Below, one piece after another: positions 19,654-28,459 of a DNA stretch of 64,000 nucleotides. Origin of the DNA: Pseudomonas laurentiana. Its GTDB lineage: Bacteria; Pseudomonadota; Gammaproteobacteria; Pseudomonadales; Pseudomonadaceae. Positions within the stretch are counted from its first letter, which is position 1. Every line of letters begins with the position of its first letter. The position numbers were made by a program, and so were the translations under genes. Below the pieces are notes generated by a model. It had not been told where the DNA came from and made no database searches. It saw nothing but the letters and a program-made list of their open reading frames with translations. The stretch covers positions 85,643-149,642 of the forward strand of contig NZ_BMQU01000015.1 in NCBI RefSeq assembly GCF_014648275.1. Direction: 5' to 3'.

Positions 19654-21111
19654 TTAGTAGCTGATCACGACGCCGAGCGTCAGCTGGTAGTCATCGCCGG
19701 TGTCCAGCGCGTTACCTGCATTCAGGTAGCTGGCGCTGACCAGGGTGTTGACGTCCAGGTGTTTGCCGTCGATGGCCACCGGAAACATCTTCCAGTAGTA
19801 GTTGAGGTCGAGCATTTGCCCGACGGTCTTGCCACCGGTAGGGGTGCCTTGGTTGATCGCCTGGTTGCGCGCACTGCGCTGGTCGCCGTCGATGCGAATC
19901 GGCAGGGTACCTTCGGCGTCGCGCAGCTTGAGCTCGGTAAGTCGCAGGTCCAGAGCGCTGCGTGGGGTTGGCTGGGTTTCCAGAGCGAAGCCGTAGTAAC
20001 TGAGGTTGCGCAGGTCCAGGCTGACAAAGGAACTGGTCAGGCGGGTGCTGTAGGAGCCCTGGCGGGTGATGCGGTCAGACTGGATGGTGTTCAGGCGAAA
20101 GCCATCGTTATCATCACTGGGCTTGTCGGTCAGGCCACCGCGCAATGCCACGCGGGGGGTCCAGGGCAGGTCGTGAAAGCGCTTGCCGATCTCGCCCAGC
20201 GCGGCCCAGCCGCGGGTACTGTGGCCGGTGCTGGTGATGCCCTTGCCGTCGGTGTTGTCGATCTCGCCGTCGAGCCCGGCCAGTTCCACGTGGTAGTCGC
20301 TGAACAGTGGGCTGACCTGCAAGTCATCGGCCTTGAAGAACAACCCGTAGCGCATGCCCGTGAAGTCGTAGCGGTCTTCGGGGTCGTGGCCGCTGTGGTC
20401 GTCTTCATGCATCAGGCGTACGCCCGCCCAGTTATGCTCGCTCCAGCGGTAGGCATACTCACCCATCAAGTAGGTGGTGCGCTCTTCGCTGTCGGCCAGG
20501 GTGTTGACGTCACTGTTGTAGTTGTAGAACTTCTGCGCGACGGCGAGAAAGCCATGGGCGAAGGTGTCGTTGTAGTTGAAACGCAGCGACTCAAGGCTGT
20601 CATCCCACCAGATCCCGTAGTCGTCAAAGTAGCGCTGGCGGCCTGCTGACAGTGAAAAGCGCGGGTCGTCGCCCAGCAGGTTGCGTTTGACGTACAGTTC
20701 GCGCATTTCGGCGTACCAGCCTTCAGGCTGCTCACGGTCGACGCTGTTGGCGTTCTCGTTTTGCACGCTGATCGATTGGCTGGAGTCATAGTCCAGCCAC
20801 AGGCGGCCGTAGACCTGCCACTTGGCCCAGCGTTTTTCCGGCGAGTACCAGACGAACGAGGGCTCATAGCGCAGGCTGTAGAACATTTCGCGACTACGAC
20901 CGACCTGGGAGTTTTCCGGGCCGTAGCCGGTTTGCAGCGTAAGCTTGTTGAAAAACTCCGAGGTAATCACCGGCTCGCTGCCATCGTTGGCGGCAACCCG
21001 CACCGGCTCGTTGCTGTCGGCTTCCGGGCCGGTGATTTCTTCGGCAGCCAAGGCCGTGTAAACAGGGGTCAGGGCGAGCAGGGCGCCGAACAGGGAATGG
21101 TGCGCTTTCAC
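19654..21111 (-). CDS. algE: AlgE-type outer-membrane alginate porin
   Basis: Outer-membrane beta-barrel of 485 aa (AlgE is about 490) that exports the polymer. Signal peptide MKAHHSLFGALLALTPVYTALA. Then come alternating-residue strands with frequent aromatic girdles such as LRYEPSFVWYSPEKRWAKWQVYG, and LNYYWKMFP near the end. The C-terminus YQLTLGVVISY ends on an aromatic residue, as outer-membrane barrels usually do. The start overlaps the algK stop by four bases. Confidence 0.9.
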   Translation of the reverse strand: MKAHHSLFGALLALTPVYTALAAEEITGPEADSNEPVRVAANDGSEPVITSEFFNKLTLQTGYGPENSQVGRSREMFYSLRYEPSFVWYSPEKRWAKWQVYGRLWLDYDSSQSISVQNENANSVDREQPEGWYAEMRELYVKRNLLGDDPRFSLSAGRQRYFDDYGIWWDDSLESLRFNYNDTFAHGFLAVAQKFYNYNSDVNTLADSEERTTYLMGEYAYRWSEHNWAGVRLMHEDDHSGHDPEDRYDFTGMRYGLFFKADDLQVSPLFSDYHVELAGLDGEIDNTDGKGITSTGHSTRGWAALGEIGKRFHDLPWTPRVALRGGLTDKPSDDNDGFRLNTIQSDRITRQGSYSTRLTSSFVSLDLRNLSYYGFALETQPTPRSALDLRLTELKLRDAEGTLPIRIDGDQRSARNQAINQGTPTGGKTVGQMLDLNYYWKMFPVAIDGKHLDVNTLVSASYLNAGNALDTGDDYQLTLGVVISY

Positions 21112-22553
21112 AGGGTAGCCTCCTTCAACAGATCGTTACGGGCCACCAGGGCGCGTTCGATGTCATCCTTTTTCAGGGTTTTTTCCAGACGTTTGAGCAG
21201 GCTGCGCGCACCGTTCTCGCCCAGGTCCAGGGCGACCCGTGCATAGGTGTAGGCCTTGACCGGGTCATGACAGATGGCCCGGCCATAGGCGTGCAGGGTC
21301 GCCATGCGGTACCAGGCCGCGGTGGAGCCGGCTTGTGCCTGTTGCTGGAAAATCGCCAGGGCTTTTTGCTGGTCGGGTTCATCCTCGACACCCTTGCTGT
21401 AGTACTCGCCAAGCAGCAGTTGGGCATCGGGGTAGTGGCTGGCGATCAACTCGTCGATCAGTGCTCGGGCTTTGTCCGGGTCGAGGGTGAGCCAGTTGTT
21501 GACCATGTAGAACGAGGCTTGCAGTGCCTTGGCCCGGGTTGGCTCCTGGGTCTTTACCTGATCGATCAGGCTTTGGGTTTCCTCGGCATTGTGCTCGGTC
21601 GGGTTCGAGATCATGTAGTTGGCCTTGGACACCATCGCCGGGACAAAGCCGCGCTCCACTGCGTTGTCACGCCAGCGATGTGCCTCGGCGGTGGCAACAT
21701 CGAGGGCCTCGGCCTCGGCCTTCTCCCGCGCCAGTTGCTGTGGGCTCGGTTGCGCTTTGTCCGGGCCCATGCCGTTGGCCTGGCGCTCGTAGCGGTCAGC
21801 GTCCTGTTCGGCACGGCGGACACTGGTAATGCTGTCGAGCAACGAGCCGATACGGTGAACGATGTCCACCGGCAGCTTGGGGCGCTCGCTTTCCAGGGTT
21901 CGGGCGAACGCCGGAAAGGCCGTGTCCTGATCGTCCCCAAGGAAGCGGTAATAGCGGTCGATGGCCCGCAGGTCGACCCGCACCGCCTGTTGATAGCCTC
22001 GCTCGGCAGCAACGCGGTCGCCCTGGCGCTCGGCCAGAACGGCGCGGTACAACTCGGGGCGGCAGTTAAGCAGGCACGATTGCTCATACAGGCCAAGCAC
22101 CTGCGCCGCCTCACGAGGTGGCACCAGTTCCGGGTACACCAGGAACACTTCCAGGGTCGTGCTGGCGTTACGCGGATCGAGGTTACTCGGGTAACGCGTG
22201 AGCGCCTGTTCGACCCAGGCGCGCTGGCCCTGACGCAGGCCGGGGCTACGGTCGAGCAGGCGCGCCAGTGAGGCCAGCGCCGGGACCAGCCCGCGACCGT
22301 CGGCAAAGGCCTCGTGGTACAGGCGAATCACTTCCTGGCGGCTGGCACCGTCACTGCTCGACAGCAGGTCGCCCAGCAGCAGCTTGGACGCCAGGTCACC
22401 ACGCTCGGCCAGCACCCGCAGATCGGCCGTAACCTCGGCGCTGGGGTCTTTGTACAGCGCATAGCGGATTTGCTCCAGGCTCTGTCCGGCCAGTGCAGGG
22501 GCAGTGCAGGCCAGGGCTCCGAACAGCAACCAGGTGGGCGTCATCGGTTTCAT
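21108..22553 (-). CDS. algK: AlgK-type TPR/Sel1-repeat scaffold protein
   Basis: Predicted 481 aa. It has a signal sequence with a possible lipidation cysteine at residue 16 (FGALAC; the -3 position is not a classical Leu). Sel1/TPR-like helical repeats follow throughout (for example LASKLLLGDLLSSSDG, AQLLLGEYYSKGVEDE, AAWYRMATLHAYGRAI). AlgK helps place AlgE and bridges the periplasm. The stop overlaps the algE start (ATGA-type overlap), so the two are coupled. Confidence 0.88.
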   Translation of the reverse strand: MKPMTPTWLLFGALACTAPALAGQSLEQIRYALYKDPSAEVTADLRVLAERGDLASKLLLGDLLSSSDGASRQEVIRLYHEAFADGRGLVPALASLARLLDRSPGLRQGQRAWVEQALTRYPSNLDPRNASTTLEVFLVYPELVPPREAAQVLGLYEQSCLLNCRPELYRAVLAERQGDRVAAERGYQQAVRVDLRAIDRYYRFLGDDQDTAFPAFARTLESERPKLPVDIVHRIGSLLDSITSVRRAEQDADRYERQANGMGPDKAQPSPQQLAREKAEAEALDVATAEAHRWRDNAVERGFVPAMVSKANYMISNPTEHNAEETQSLIDQVKTQEPTRAKALQASFYMVNNWLTLDPDKARALIDELIASHYPDAQLLLGEYYSKGVEDEPDQQKALAIFQQQAQAGSTAAWYRMATLHAYGRAICHDPVKAYTYARVALDLGENGARSLLKRLEKTLKKDDIERALVARNDLLKEATL

Positions 22554-22563
22554 CGCTCGACCC

Positions 22564-23712
22564 TTAGCGCGACAGCGACGGCAGACCGAGGAACAGGTCT
22601 ACTGCCACCGGTTTCAGATAGGCCTGGGCTGGCAAGCGCGTGTCCGTACGGATCGTCAGGGCCAGGTTCTTGTTCAGTTCATCCACCCGCGAGTCCACCA
22701 CCGTGCCGGTGAAGCGTTCGTCGAGGCCGAATACCTGCAGGTCGACCGAGGTCACCCGGGTAATGTCGGTGAGCTTGTCGAACGGCACGTTGGCGGTGAC
22801 GAACAGGTCTTCGTTTTTGGGCAACAGGTGCATCAGTGGAGCCTGCTTGTAGCCGAAGCCATCAAGCGGCTTGCTTGGGAAGTACACCTGGCAGTCGCAC
22901 GGGCTGTTGATCACGGTTTCGATGGTGGCGCGCCCGAGCAGGGTTTGCAGGTCGCCGGGCGACAGGTCGGCGACTGCCTTCATGTCGGCCGGGCTGGTAA
23001 AGCTGGTGGCCAGTTGCGTGGAGATACTGGCTACCGGCTCGCCGGCCTTGACCTCGGTTTGCCCCGGTTGCAGCAGGAACTTCACATAGCCGTTGTCGGG
23101 CATGCTGATGACTTGGGCATTGGCCGACACCTGGGCTTGCACGGCCGGGATGCGGAACAACAGCAGGTAGCTTTTGTACGCGACGAAACTCAGTGCGGCG
23201 ATCCCTGCCACGGTATACAGCAGGGTGCCGGTCATGGCTTTGAGACGGTCGCCAGCCGTACGCGCACTGGCATACGTGTGCTTGCGTTCCTTGATGTAGT
23301 TTTCGCGCTGCATCACATTGAACAGGCCATTGATGTCAGCGATCTCGCCGGACATGTAGGCGGTGATGATGTAGCGCAGGATGTCGCGCTTCTGTGTATC
23401 GAGGTCAACGAACTGTGCGCCGACCTCCTGGCCGCGCTGGGAAACGATCTTGACCTTGCTGTCGATGTTCAGGTCGATCTGATTCAGGCGCAGTTTGATC
23501 GAGGCGGTGTACAGGCTGCCGATTTTCAGCGGATCGGCATGAACCAGGCCTATGCCACCCAGGGAAATGTCCTGCAGCGTGCTCTCGAATGCGGGTTGTC
23601 CCGTCGCGCTGAGCAGGACCCGGGCATTGAGTTTGGTGCGCACGTACTGACGTTCGTCAATCGCTTCATGGACCACATTGGCCGGTACTGTTGGGGTGCT
23701 GGAGTTACTCAT
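22564..23712 (-). CDS. alg44: Alg44-type c-di-GMP-binding PilZ/membrane-fusion polymerase subunit
   Basis: Predicted 382 aa. The N-terminal PilZ domain keeps both c-di-GMP motifs: RQYVR (Arg21 and Arg25) and DISLGG (Asp48, Ser50, Gly53). One membrane helix follows (AGIAALSFVAYKSYLLL), then a periplasmic membrane-fusion-type domain (VSANAQVISMPDNGYVKFLL and onward). It activates the Alg8 synthase when c-di-GMP binds. The intact motifs suggest that the operon is still under c-di-GMP control. It lies 15 bp after alg8. Confidence 0.9.
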   Translation of the reverse strand: MSNSSTPTVPANVVHEAIDERQYVRTKLNARVLLSATGQPAFESTLQDISLGGIGLVHADPLKIGSLYTASIKLRLNQIDLNIDSKVKIVSQRGQEVGAQFVDLDTQKRDILRYIITAYMSGEIADINGLFNVMQRENYIKERKHTYASARTAGDRLKAMTGTLLYTVAGIAALSFVAYKSYLLLFRIPAVQAQVSANAQVISMPDNGYVKFLLQPGQTEVKAGEPVASISTQLATSFTSPADMKAVADLSPGDLQTLLGRATIETVINSPCDCQVYFPSKPLDGFGYKQAPLMHLLPKNEDLFVTANVPFDKLTDITRVTSVDLQVFGLDERFTGTVVDSRVDELNKNLALTIRTDTRLPAQAYLKPVAVDLFLGLPSLSR

Positions 23713-23727
23713 GACAGGCGCCTTTCC

Positions 23728-25260
23728 TTAACGTTGCGTGAGTTCGAGAAGAACCGAGATGACCCCGAAGAAGATCGCGATGGAAGAAAACAGCATCGCC
23801 TTGGAGGACCAGCGGTTCAGGGCCGCATCGAAGTTGACGCGGCCGTTGCTCAATGTGGTTTTCTGTCGGGTCCAGCGTTGTTGGTCCATGTGGAACATTG
23901 CGTAAACCTTCATCACCGAGCCGACGATCTGGTTGTAATAGAGAACGAAGGGGTACACCGGGCTGACCGGGTGCCCGGCGAACAGGAACATCACCGTGAC
24001 CAGGGTGCGCGACAGCAGTACCCAGAACAGGTACACCAGCAGGTACTGAATGCCGAACACCAGGCCGGCCACCACCGATGCGGTCAGGCCCATCAGGCAC
24101 GTCCACATCGATACCCGCTGATCCAGCAGCACATACAGGGTGAACAGCCCCAGCCGCGCACGACCCAGCAGGTGGGTTGCGCGAAAATTCTGCCGTAGCG
24201 AGTTGCCGTACCAGCGGAACATCAGTTGCCGGGTTGCGCGCCAGAAGCTGTTATCTGGCGGATGCTCCACGGTCAGGGTGTTGCTGTCGGGCACGTAGAA
24301 GGTGTCCCAGCCAGCGCGCATCAGGCTCAACCAGGATGACTTGTCGTCACCGGTGAGGAACTGGAAGCGGCCCAGGCGCCAATGTTCGAGGAAGTCGGCC
24401 TCGACATCCCTGATGAACTCGGGGTCGGTCATCACGCTGGCGCGGAAGAACGACAGCCGCCCGGTGAGGGTCAGCACCCGATGCGACAGGGCCATCGAGC
24501 ACATATTGATGTGCCGTTGAACAAAGCGCATCGAGTGCCATTCGCGCATCAGGCGGCTGCCCTCGACCTCGCAGAACTCGTTGGTGGTCAGGCCACCGAC
24601 ATTGGGCAGGTAGGCAAACAGCTTGACCGCGCGTTCGACACAGCCAGGCAGCATCATGGTGTCGCCATCGACCACGCCGACCACCGAGTCTTCCATGGGC
24701 ATCTGCCGCGACAGTGCGCGAAAGGCATGCGCCAGGCCATCACGTTTACCGGTGCCCCGGGCGCGGACGATTACCAGCTTGATGTCGTCGCGGTCCTTGA
24801 CCTCGTTGCGCATGATGTCCTTGATAAAGTGCTCGTCGCCTTTCTCGACGATCGAGGCAATCACCGTGCACGGGACCTTGAGCCGTTGCACTTCCTGAAA
24901 CACCGACTGGTAGACCTTGAAGGTGGTGTGGGTCGGAATGCGGAAGCTGGTGACCACCATGAACAGGTGGGCGGGCAGTGCCGCATCGCCCATGCGCTCG
25001 ACGGCCTTGCGAATGCGTGGAAACTTCCAATGCAGGAAGTACATGCCGCGCAGGTAGTGGACAATGGCGTTGCCATAGCGCCACAGGCCCAGCGTACCGA
25101 TGACGAAAATGAACAGGTGGTGGTCAGGGTCGAGGTACTGCGGCGCGATCATTTCCGAGGCCAGCGCGATGAGGCCGAACAGGCAGGCCCAGGCACAGAA
25201 ACGTGCGCTGGCCCTGAGCGTGTTCGATTGACCTGCAGGCTGGCCTGAGTGTCGTTCCAT
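23728..25260 (-). CDS. alg8: Alg8-type polymannuronate synthase (GT2)
   Basis: Inner-membrane glycosyltransferase family 2 polymerase of 510 aa from MERHSGQPAG. Start 25260 has AAGGAG upstream; a GTG at 25290 is less likely. N-terminal membrane helices precede the catalytic domain. That domain contains the acidic motif VVDGDTMMLPGC, the TGDDKSSWL acceptor motif and the RQLMFRWYGN segment equivalent to QxxRW. C-terminal helices follow. It polymerises GDP-mannuronate made by AlgD and partners with Alg44. The sequence is clearly Alg8 rather than cellulose or hyaluronan synthase. Confidence 0.9.
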   Translation of the reverse strand: MERHSGQPAGQSNTLRASARFCAWACLFGLIALASEMIAPQYLDPDHHLFIFVIGTLGLWRYGNAIVHYLRGMYFLHWKFPRIRKAVERMGDAALPAHLFMVVTSFRIPTHTTFKVYQSVFQEVQRLKVPCTVIASIVEKGDEHFIKDIMRNEVKDRDDIKLVIVRARGTGKRDGLAHAFRALSRQMPMEDSVVGVVDGDTMMLPGCVERAVKLFAYLPNVGGLTTNEFCEVEGSRLMREWHSMRFVQRHINMCSMALSHRVLTLTGRLSFFRASVMTDPEFIRDVEADFLEHWRLGRFQFLTGDDKSSWLSLMRAGWDTFYVPDSNTLTVEHPPDNSFWRATRQLMFRWYGNSLRQNFRATHLLGRARLGLFTLYVLLDQRVSMWTCLMGLTASVVAGLVFGIQYLLVYLFWVLLSRTLVTVMFLFAGHPVSPVYPFVLYYNQIVGSVMKVYAMFHMDQQRWTRQKTTLSNGRVNFDAALNRWSSKAMLFSSIAIFFGVISVLLELTQR

Positions 25261-25398
25261 GTTGCCGTTTCTCCTTGTTGATGGCGGCACCCGTCATTGA
25301 CGCGGCTGCACGTCGCCGGCCCGCAGGGCGGGCAGACGCTGGCAGGTCATGTCAATGGATGATCGGGGCCGCGTGCTCTCTTGGTGGAGCGTTCAGGC

Positions 25399-26706
25399 TT
25401 ACCAGCAGATTCCTTCGCGGGAGGCATCGCTGGTATGCGGCATGAAGCCCACCAGGTCGACGATCTGCTTGTTGTCGTCTCTTTCCAGTGCCTGGGCGAA
25501 ACGACTGTCGTTGTTGCCGAGAACGATCACGTCCGAGTGGTCGATCACCTGCTGCAAGTCGTTGCAGAGCAGTGAGGAGACGTGCGGGATTTTTCCTTCG
25601 ATGTAATCGCGGTTGGCCCCGAACACCCGTGCGTACTCGACATTGGCATCGTAGATGCGCAGGTCATAACCTTTGCCGATCAGCATCTCGGCCAGTTCCA
25701 CCAATGGGCTTTCACGCAGGTCATCGCTACCGGCCTTGAAACTCAAACCGAGCAGTCCGATACGACGCTTGTCGAACCCGGTCACCAGGTCGAATGCGTT
25801 TTGTACCTGGCTACGGTTGCTGGCCATGATCGAGGCCAGCAGTGGGTGTTCGACGTCCAGCTGGCCGGCGCGGTAGGTGAGGGCGCGCACATCCTTGGGC
25901 AGGCACGAGCCGCCAAAGGCAAAACCAGGGCGCAGGTAGTAGCGTGACAGGTTGAGTTTGTGGTCCTGGCAGACCACATCCATCACTTCACGACCATCCA
26001 CGCCCGAGGCTTTGGCGATGTTGCCGATCTCGTTGGCAAAGCTGACCTTGGTCGCATGCCAGACGTTGCAGGTGTACTTGATCATCTCTGCGACTTCGAT
26101 CGACTTGCGAATCACCGGTGCGTCCAGACCCTCGTACAGCGACTGCAACAGATCACCGGACTGGCTGTCGAGCTCACCGATGACGGTCATTGCCGGGAAG
26201 TCGTAGTCTTTGATGGCCGTACTTTCGCGGAGGAACTCCGGGTTCACTGCGACGCCGAAGTCGACACCGGCACGTTTGCCGGATGTGGCTTCGAGCAGCG
26301 GGATGACCACAGTGTTCACCGTGCCGGGCAGCACGGTGCTGCGCACCACGACGGTATGCCGGGAAGGCTTGTCACGCAGCGCTTCACCGATCTGGCGGCA
26401 CACCGCCTCCATGTAGACCAGGTCCAGGTCGCCGTTTTTCTTGCTTGGTGTGCCAACGCAGAGCAGCGAAAGATCGGTGTCCAGCACAGCGCCTTGAACA
26501 TCCGTCGTGCCATGCAGAAGCCCTTTGCGTAGCCCCTCCTGCAGCAACGCCTCCAGGTCGGGCTCAACAATAGGTGATTTGCCCTGGTTGATCATCTCGA
26601 TCTTGGCCTGGGAAATATCGACGCCGATCACCTGATGTCCGCGGGCCGAAAGGCAACCGGCGCAGACAGCTCCAACATAACCCAATCCAAAAATACTGAT
26701 TCGCAT
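25399..26706 (-). CDS. algD: GDP-mannose 6-dehydrogenase
   Basis: Predicted 435 aa, matching the 436-aa family length. It oxidises GDP-mannose to GDP-mannuronate, the committed step. The N-terminal Rossmann motif GLGYVGAVCAGCL, the catalytic cysteine in FAFGGSCLPKDVRAL and the C-terminal domain are all intact. It is the first gene of the eleven-gene operon. It is preceded by a 667-bp AT-rich intergenic region, similar in kind to the long algD leader of other Pseudomonas. GDP-mannose must come from an AlgA/PMI enzyme encoded elsewhere, since no algA is present. Confidence 0.93.
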   Translation of the reverse strand: MRISIFGLGYVGAVCAGCLSARGHQVIGVDISQAKIEMINQGKSPIVEPDLEALLQEGLRKGLLHGTTDVQGAVLDTDLSLLCVGTPSKKNGDLDLVYMEAVCRQIGEALRDKPSRHTVVVRSTVLPGTVNTVVIPLLEATSGKRAGVDFGVAVNPEFLRESTAIKDYDFPAMTVIGELDSQSGDLLQSLYEGLDAPVIRKSIEVAEMIKYTCNVWHATKVSFANEIGNIAKASGVDGREVMDVVCQDHKLNLSRYYLRPGFAFGGSCLPKDVRALTYRAGQLDVEHPLLASIMASNRSQVQNAFDLVTGFDKRRIGLLGLSFKAGSDDLRESPLVELAEMLIGKGYDLRIYDANVEYARVFGANRDYIEGKIPHVSSLLCNDLQQVIDHSDVIVLGNNDSRFAQALERDDNKQIVDLVGFMPHTSDASREGICW

Positions 26707-27373
26707 AGTTCCCTCTTCCCCGGTTCATCAGATGACCCAGGATAGTTAGTTAGACGTGTTTATAGGGCGGCAGGCGCACGCTGACAGCCAGCGCAACGTT
26801 GTACAGCGCAGGTGGTTTTTCTGTTTTTTTTACATCCTATAGGACGACTTTTAATCGTTGCAAGACGTTGATACTTGATAAGTTGCTAAACGTTGAAATT
26901 AACGTGGTTAAGTTTAAAAAACTGTTATAAAACAATGACTTAAAGTTTGATGTAAGTTAGGCGTCAAAAAACCGAATGCTTATTTGTGGTGATTTTTCTG
27001 GCGCCAAAATACAGCCATTGTGCGTTTTTAGCCTTGATTTCCCGGATCTTGTTCATTTTTTTGGCGCAGGTGTACACGCTGTGCCGGTCGCCGAAGTTTG
27101 GGTGTTTTAGTGTGTGATGGAAAAATGCCAGCAATGCATGGCTATAACTTTCAATGGCCTGCAGTGTGGTCGTGATATTGAACTTTTATAGGGCGGACAA
27201 TAACGTTAAGCCGGTTGTGCCTATCGGCGGATATGGCCTGTCTTGCGTGACGCTGCCGAAGGTTGGCTTGTATTGCGTGCAGCATCGCGTGCATAGTTTG
27301 GGTGCTGTTTCGTTACCTACTGTTGTTTTCAGGGAACACCCTTGGGGTGTCGTGTAAGGGATTGTGTATTCAG
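26707..27373. promoter_or_regulatory. Long AT-rich divergent regulatory region between algD and the XRE gene
   Basis: No convincing gene is present in these 667 bp, which are much richer in A and T than the flanks. Visible elements are a perfect 10-bp palindrome TCCTATAGGA at 26835-26844 and three copies of ACGTTG at 26796, 26865 and 26890. An imperfect dyad TTTGA...TCAAA spans about 26945-26967. I looked for a GAACTT-N16/17-TCTGA (AlgU-type) promoter facing algD and did not find a convincing one. A GAACTT at 27179 is on the wrong strand and has no matching -10. The region must hold promoters for both directions. Confidence 0.6.
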
Positions 27374-27739
27374 ATGACTGGAATCGGTTCGCGTATCAGG
27401 GAAGAAAGAGAACGGCTCAGGCTGACTCAGCGGGCTTTTGGCGACATCGGTGGCGTCGAGCCCAACGCACAGGGCAAGTACGAGAGTGGCGAGCGCACCC
27501 CCAAGCTGGATTACCTGGCTGCAGTGGCGGGGCGGGGAGTCGATGCCTTGTATGTGCTCAGCGGGGTGCATACCCCGGTGGCGGCCACCGGCTTGTCGCC
27601 GGCTGAAGGCCAGTTGCTCGACTGCTATCGTGCATTGCCGCAGGCTGATCAGGAGGCTGTGGCGCAGTTGCTGCACAGCTTGTCCAGGGGCATGCAGCGA
27701 CCTGTGGTGGGTGTAAGGAAATTGACGTCGGTATCATGA
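27374..27739 (+). CDS. XRE/Cro-C1 family transcriptional regulator
   Basis: Predicted 121 aa from MTGIGSRIREERERLRLTQ. A helix-turn-helix at about residues 5-60 includes LTQRAFGDIGGVEPNAQGKYESGERTPKLDYL. A short C-terminal extension has no peptidase motif, so it is not a LexA/C1-like self-cleaving repressor. The in-frame upstream start at 27263 is rejected because it adds a cysteine-rich non-family stretch. It faces algD across a long intergenic region but also precedes gacA. I recall an XRE gene near gacA in P. putida relatives, so a link to the alginate-type operon is possible but unproven. Confidence 0.83.
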   Translation: MTGIGSRIREERERLRLTQRAFGDIGGVEPNAQGKYESGERTPKLDYLAAVAGRGVDALYVLSGVHTPVAATGLSPAEGQLLDCYRALPQADQEAVAQLLHSLSRGMQRPVVGVRKLTSVS

Positions 27740-27818
27740 CGCTTTCCGTTAGGATTCGTGCCGGGTTTTTTGTTAAAGTGGCGGGATCCAATTTAAGACC
27801 GTAACGCGAGGTGTCAGC

Positions 27819-28457
27819 TTGATTAGGGTCCTGGTGGTCGATGATCACGATCTGGTGCGTACAGGCATTACCCGGATGCTGGCTGATATCGACGGTCTGC
27901 AGGTGGTCGGCGAGGCGGATTCGGGCGAGGCTTCATTGAAGGTCGCGCGTGAACTCAAGCCGGATGTCGTCTTGATGGACGTCAAGATGCCGGGGATCGG
28001 CGGCCTGGAAGCCACTCGCAAGTTGCTGCGCAGCCATCCGGATGTGAAGGTGGTGGCCGTTACGGTCTGTGAAGAAGACCCGTTCCCGACGCGCCTGCTT
28101 CAGGCGGGCGCTGCTGGCTACCTGACCAAGGGCGCCGGGCTGGATGAAATGGTGCAGGCCATACGCATGGTGTTTGCCGGGCAGCGTTATATCAGCCCGC
28201 AGATCGCCCAGCAGCTTGCGCTCAAGCCTTTCCAGCCACAGGGCTCGCCTTTTGACGCCTTGTCGGAACGTGAGATCCAGATTGCGCTGATGATCGTTGG
28301 TTGCCAGAAGGTGCAGATCATTTCCGACAAGCTGTGCTTGTCGCCGAAAACCGTGAACACGTACCGTTACCGTATCTTTGAAAAGCTTTCGGTCACCAGC
28401 GATGTGGAACTCACCTTGCTGGCGGTCCGTCACGGCATGGTCGACGCCAACCTCTGA
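27819..28457 (+). CDS. gacA: Global response regulator GacA
   Basis: NarL/FixJ-type response regulator of 212 aa with a TTG start. The receiver domain has the phosphorylated Asp54 in [10 protein letters not shown] and [16 protein letters not shown]. The LuxR-type HTH at the C-terminus reads [39 protein letters not shown]-like. The sequence is nearly that of known Pseudomonas GacA. It switches on the Rsm small RNAs and so affects exoproducts, including alginate in several species. It is followed after 2 bp by uvrC, the conserved arrangement. Confidence 0.95.
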   Translation: MIRVLVVDDHDLVRTGITRMLADIDGLQVVGEADSGEASLKVARELKPDVVLMDVKMPGIGGLEATRKLLRSHPDVKVVAVTVCEEDPFPTRLLQAGAAGYLTKGAGLDEMVQAIRMVFAGQRYISPQIAQQLALKPFQPQGSPFDALSEREIQIALMIVGCQKVQIISDKLCLSPKTVNTYRYRIFEKLSVTSDVELTLLAVRHGMVDANL

Positions 28458-28459
28458 AC

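Noticed and set aside
22504-24198. 564-codon plus-strand frame opposite alg44 and alg8
   Set aside because: It runs across two well-supported genes and their junction; its His/Gln/Gly-rich product is typical of antisense frames.
27179-27205. GAACTT word as an AlgU promoter for algD
   Set aside because: It faces away from algD and lacks a -10 TCTGA at 16-17 bp spacing.
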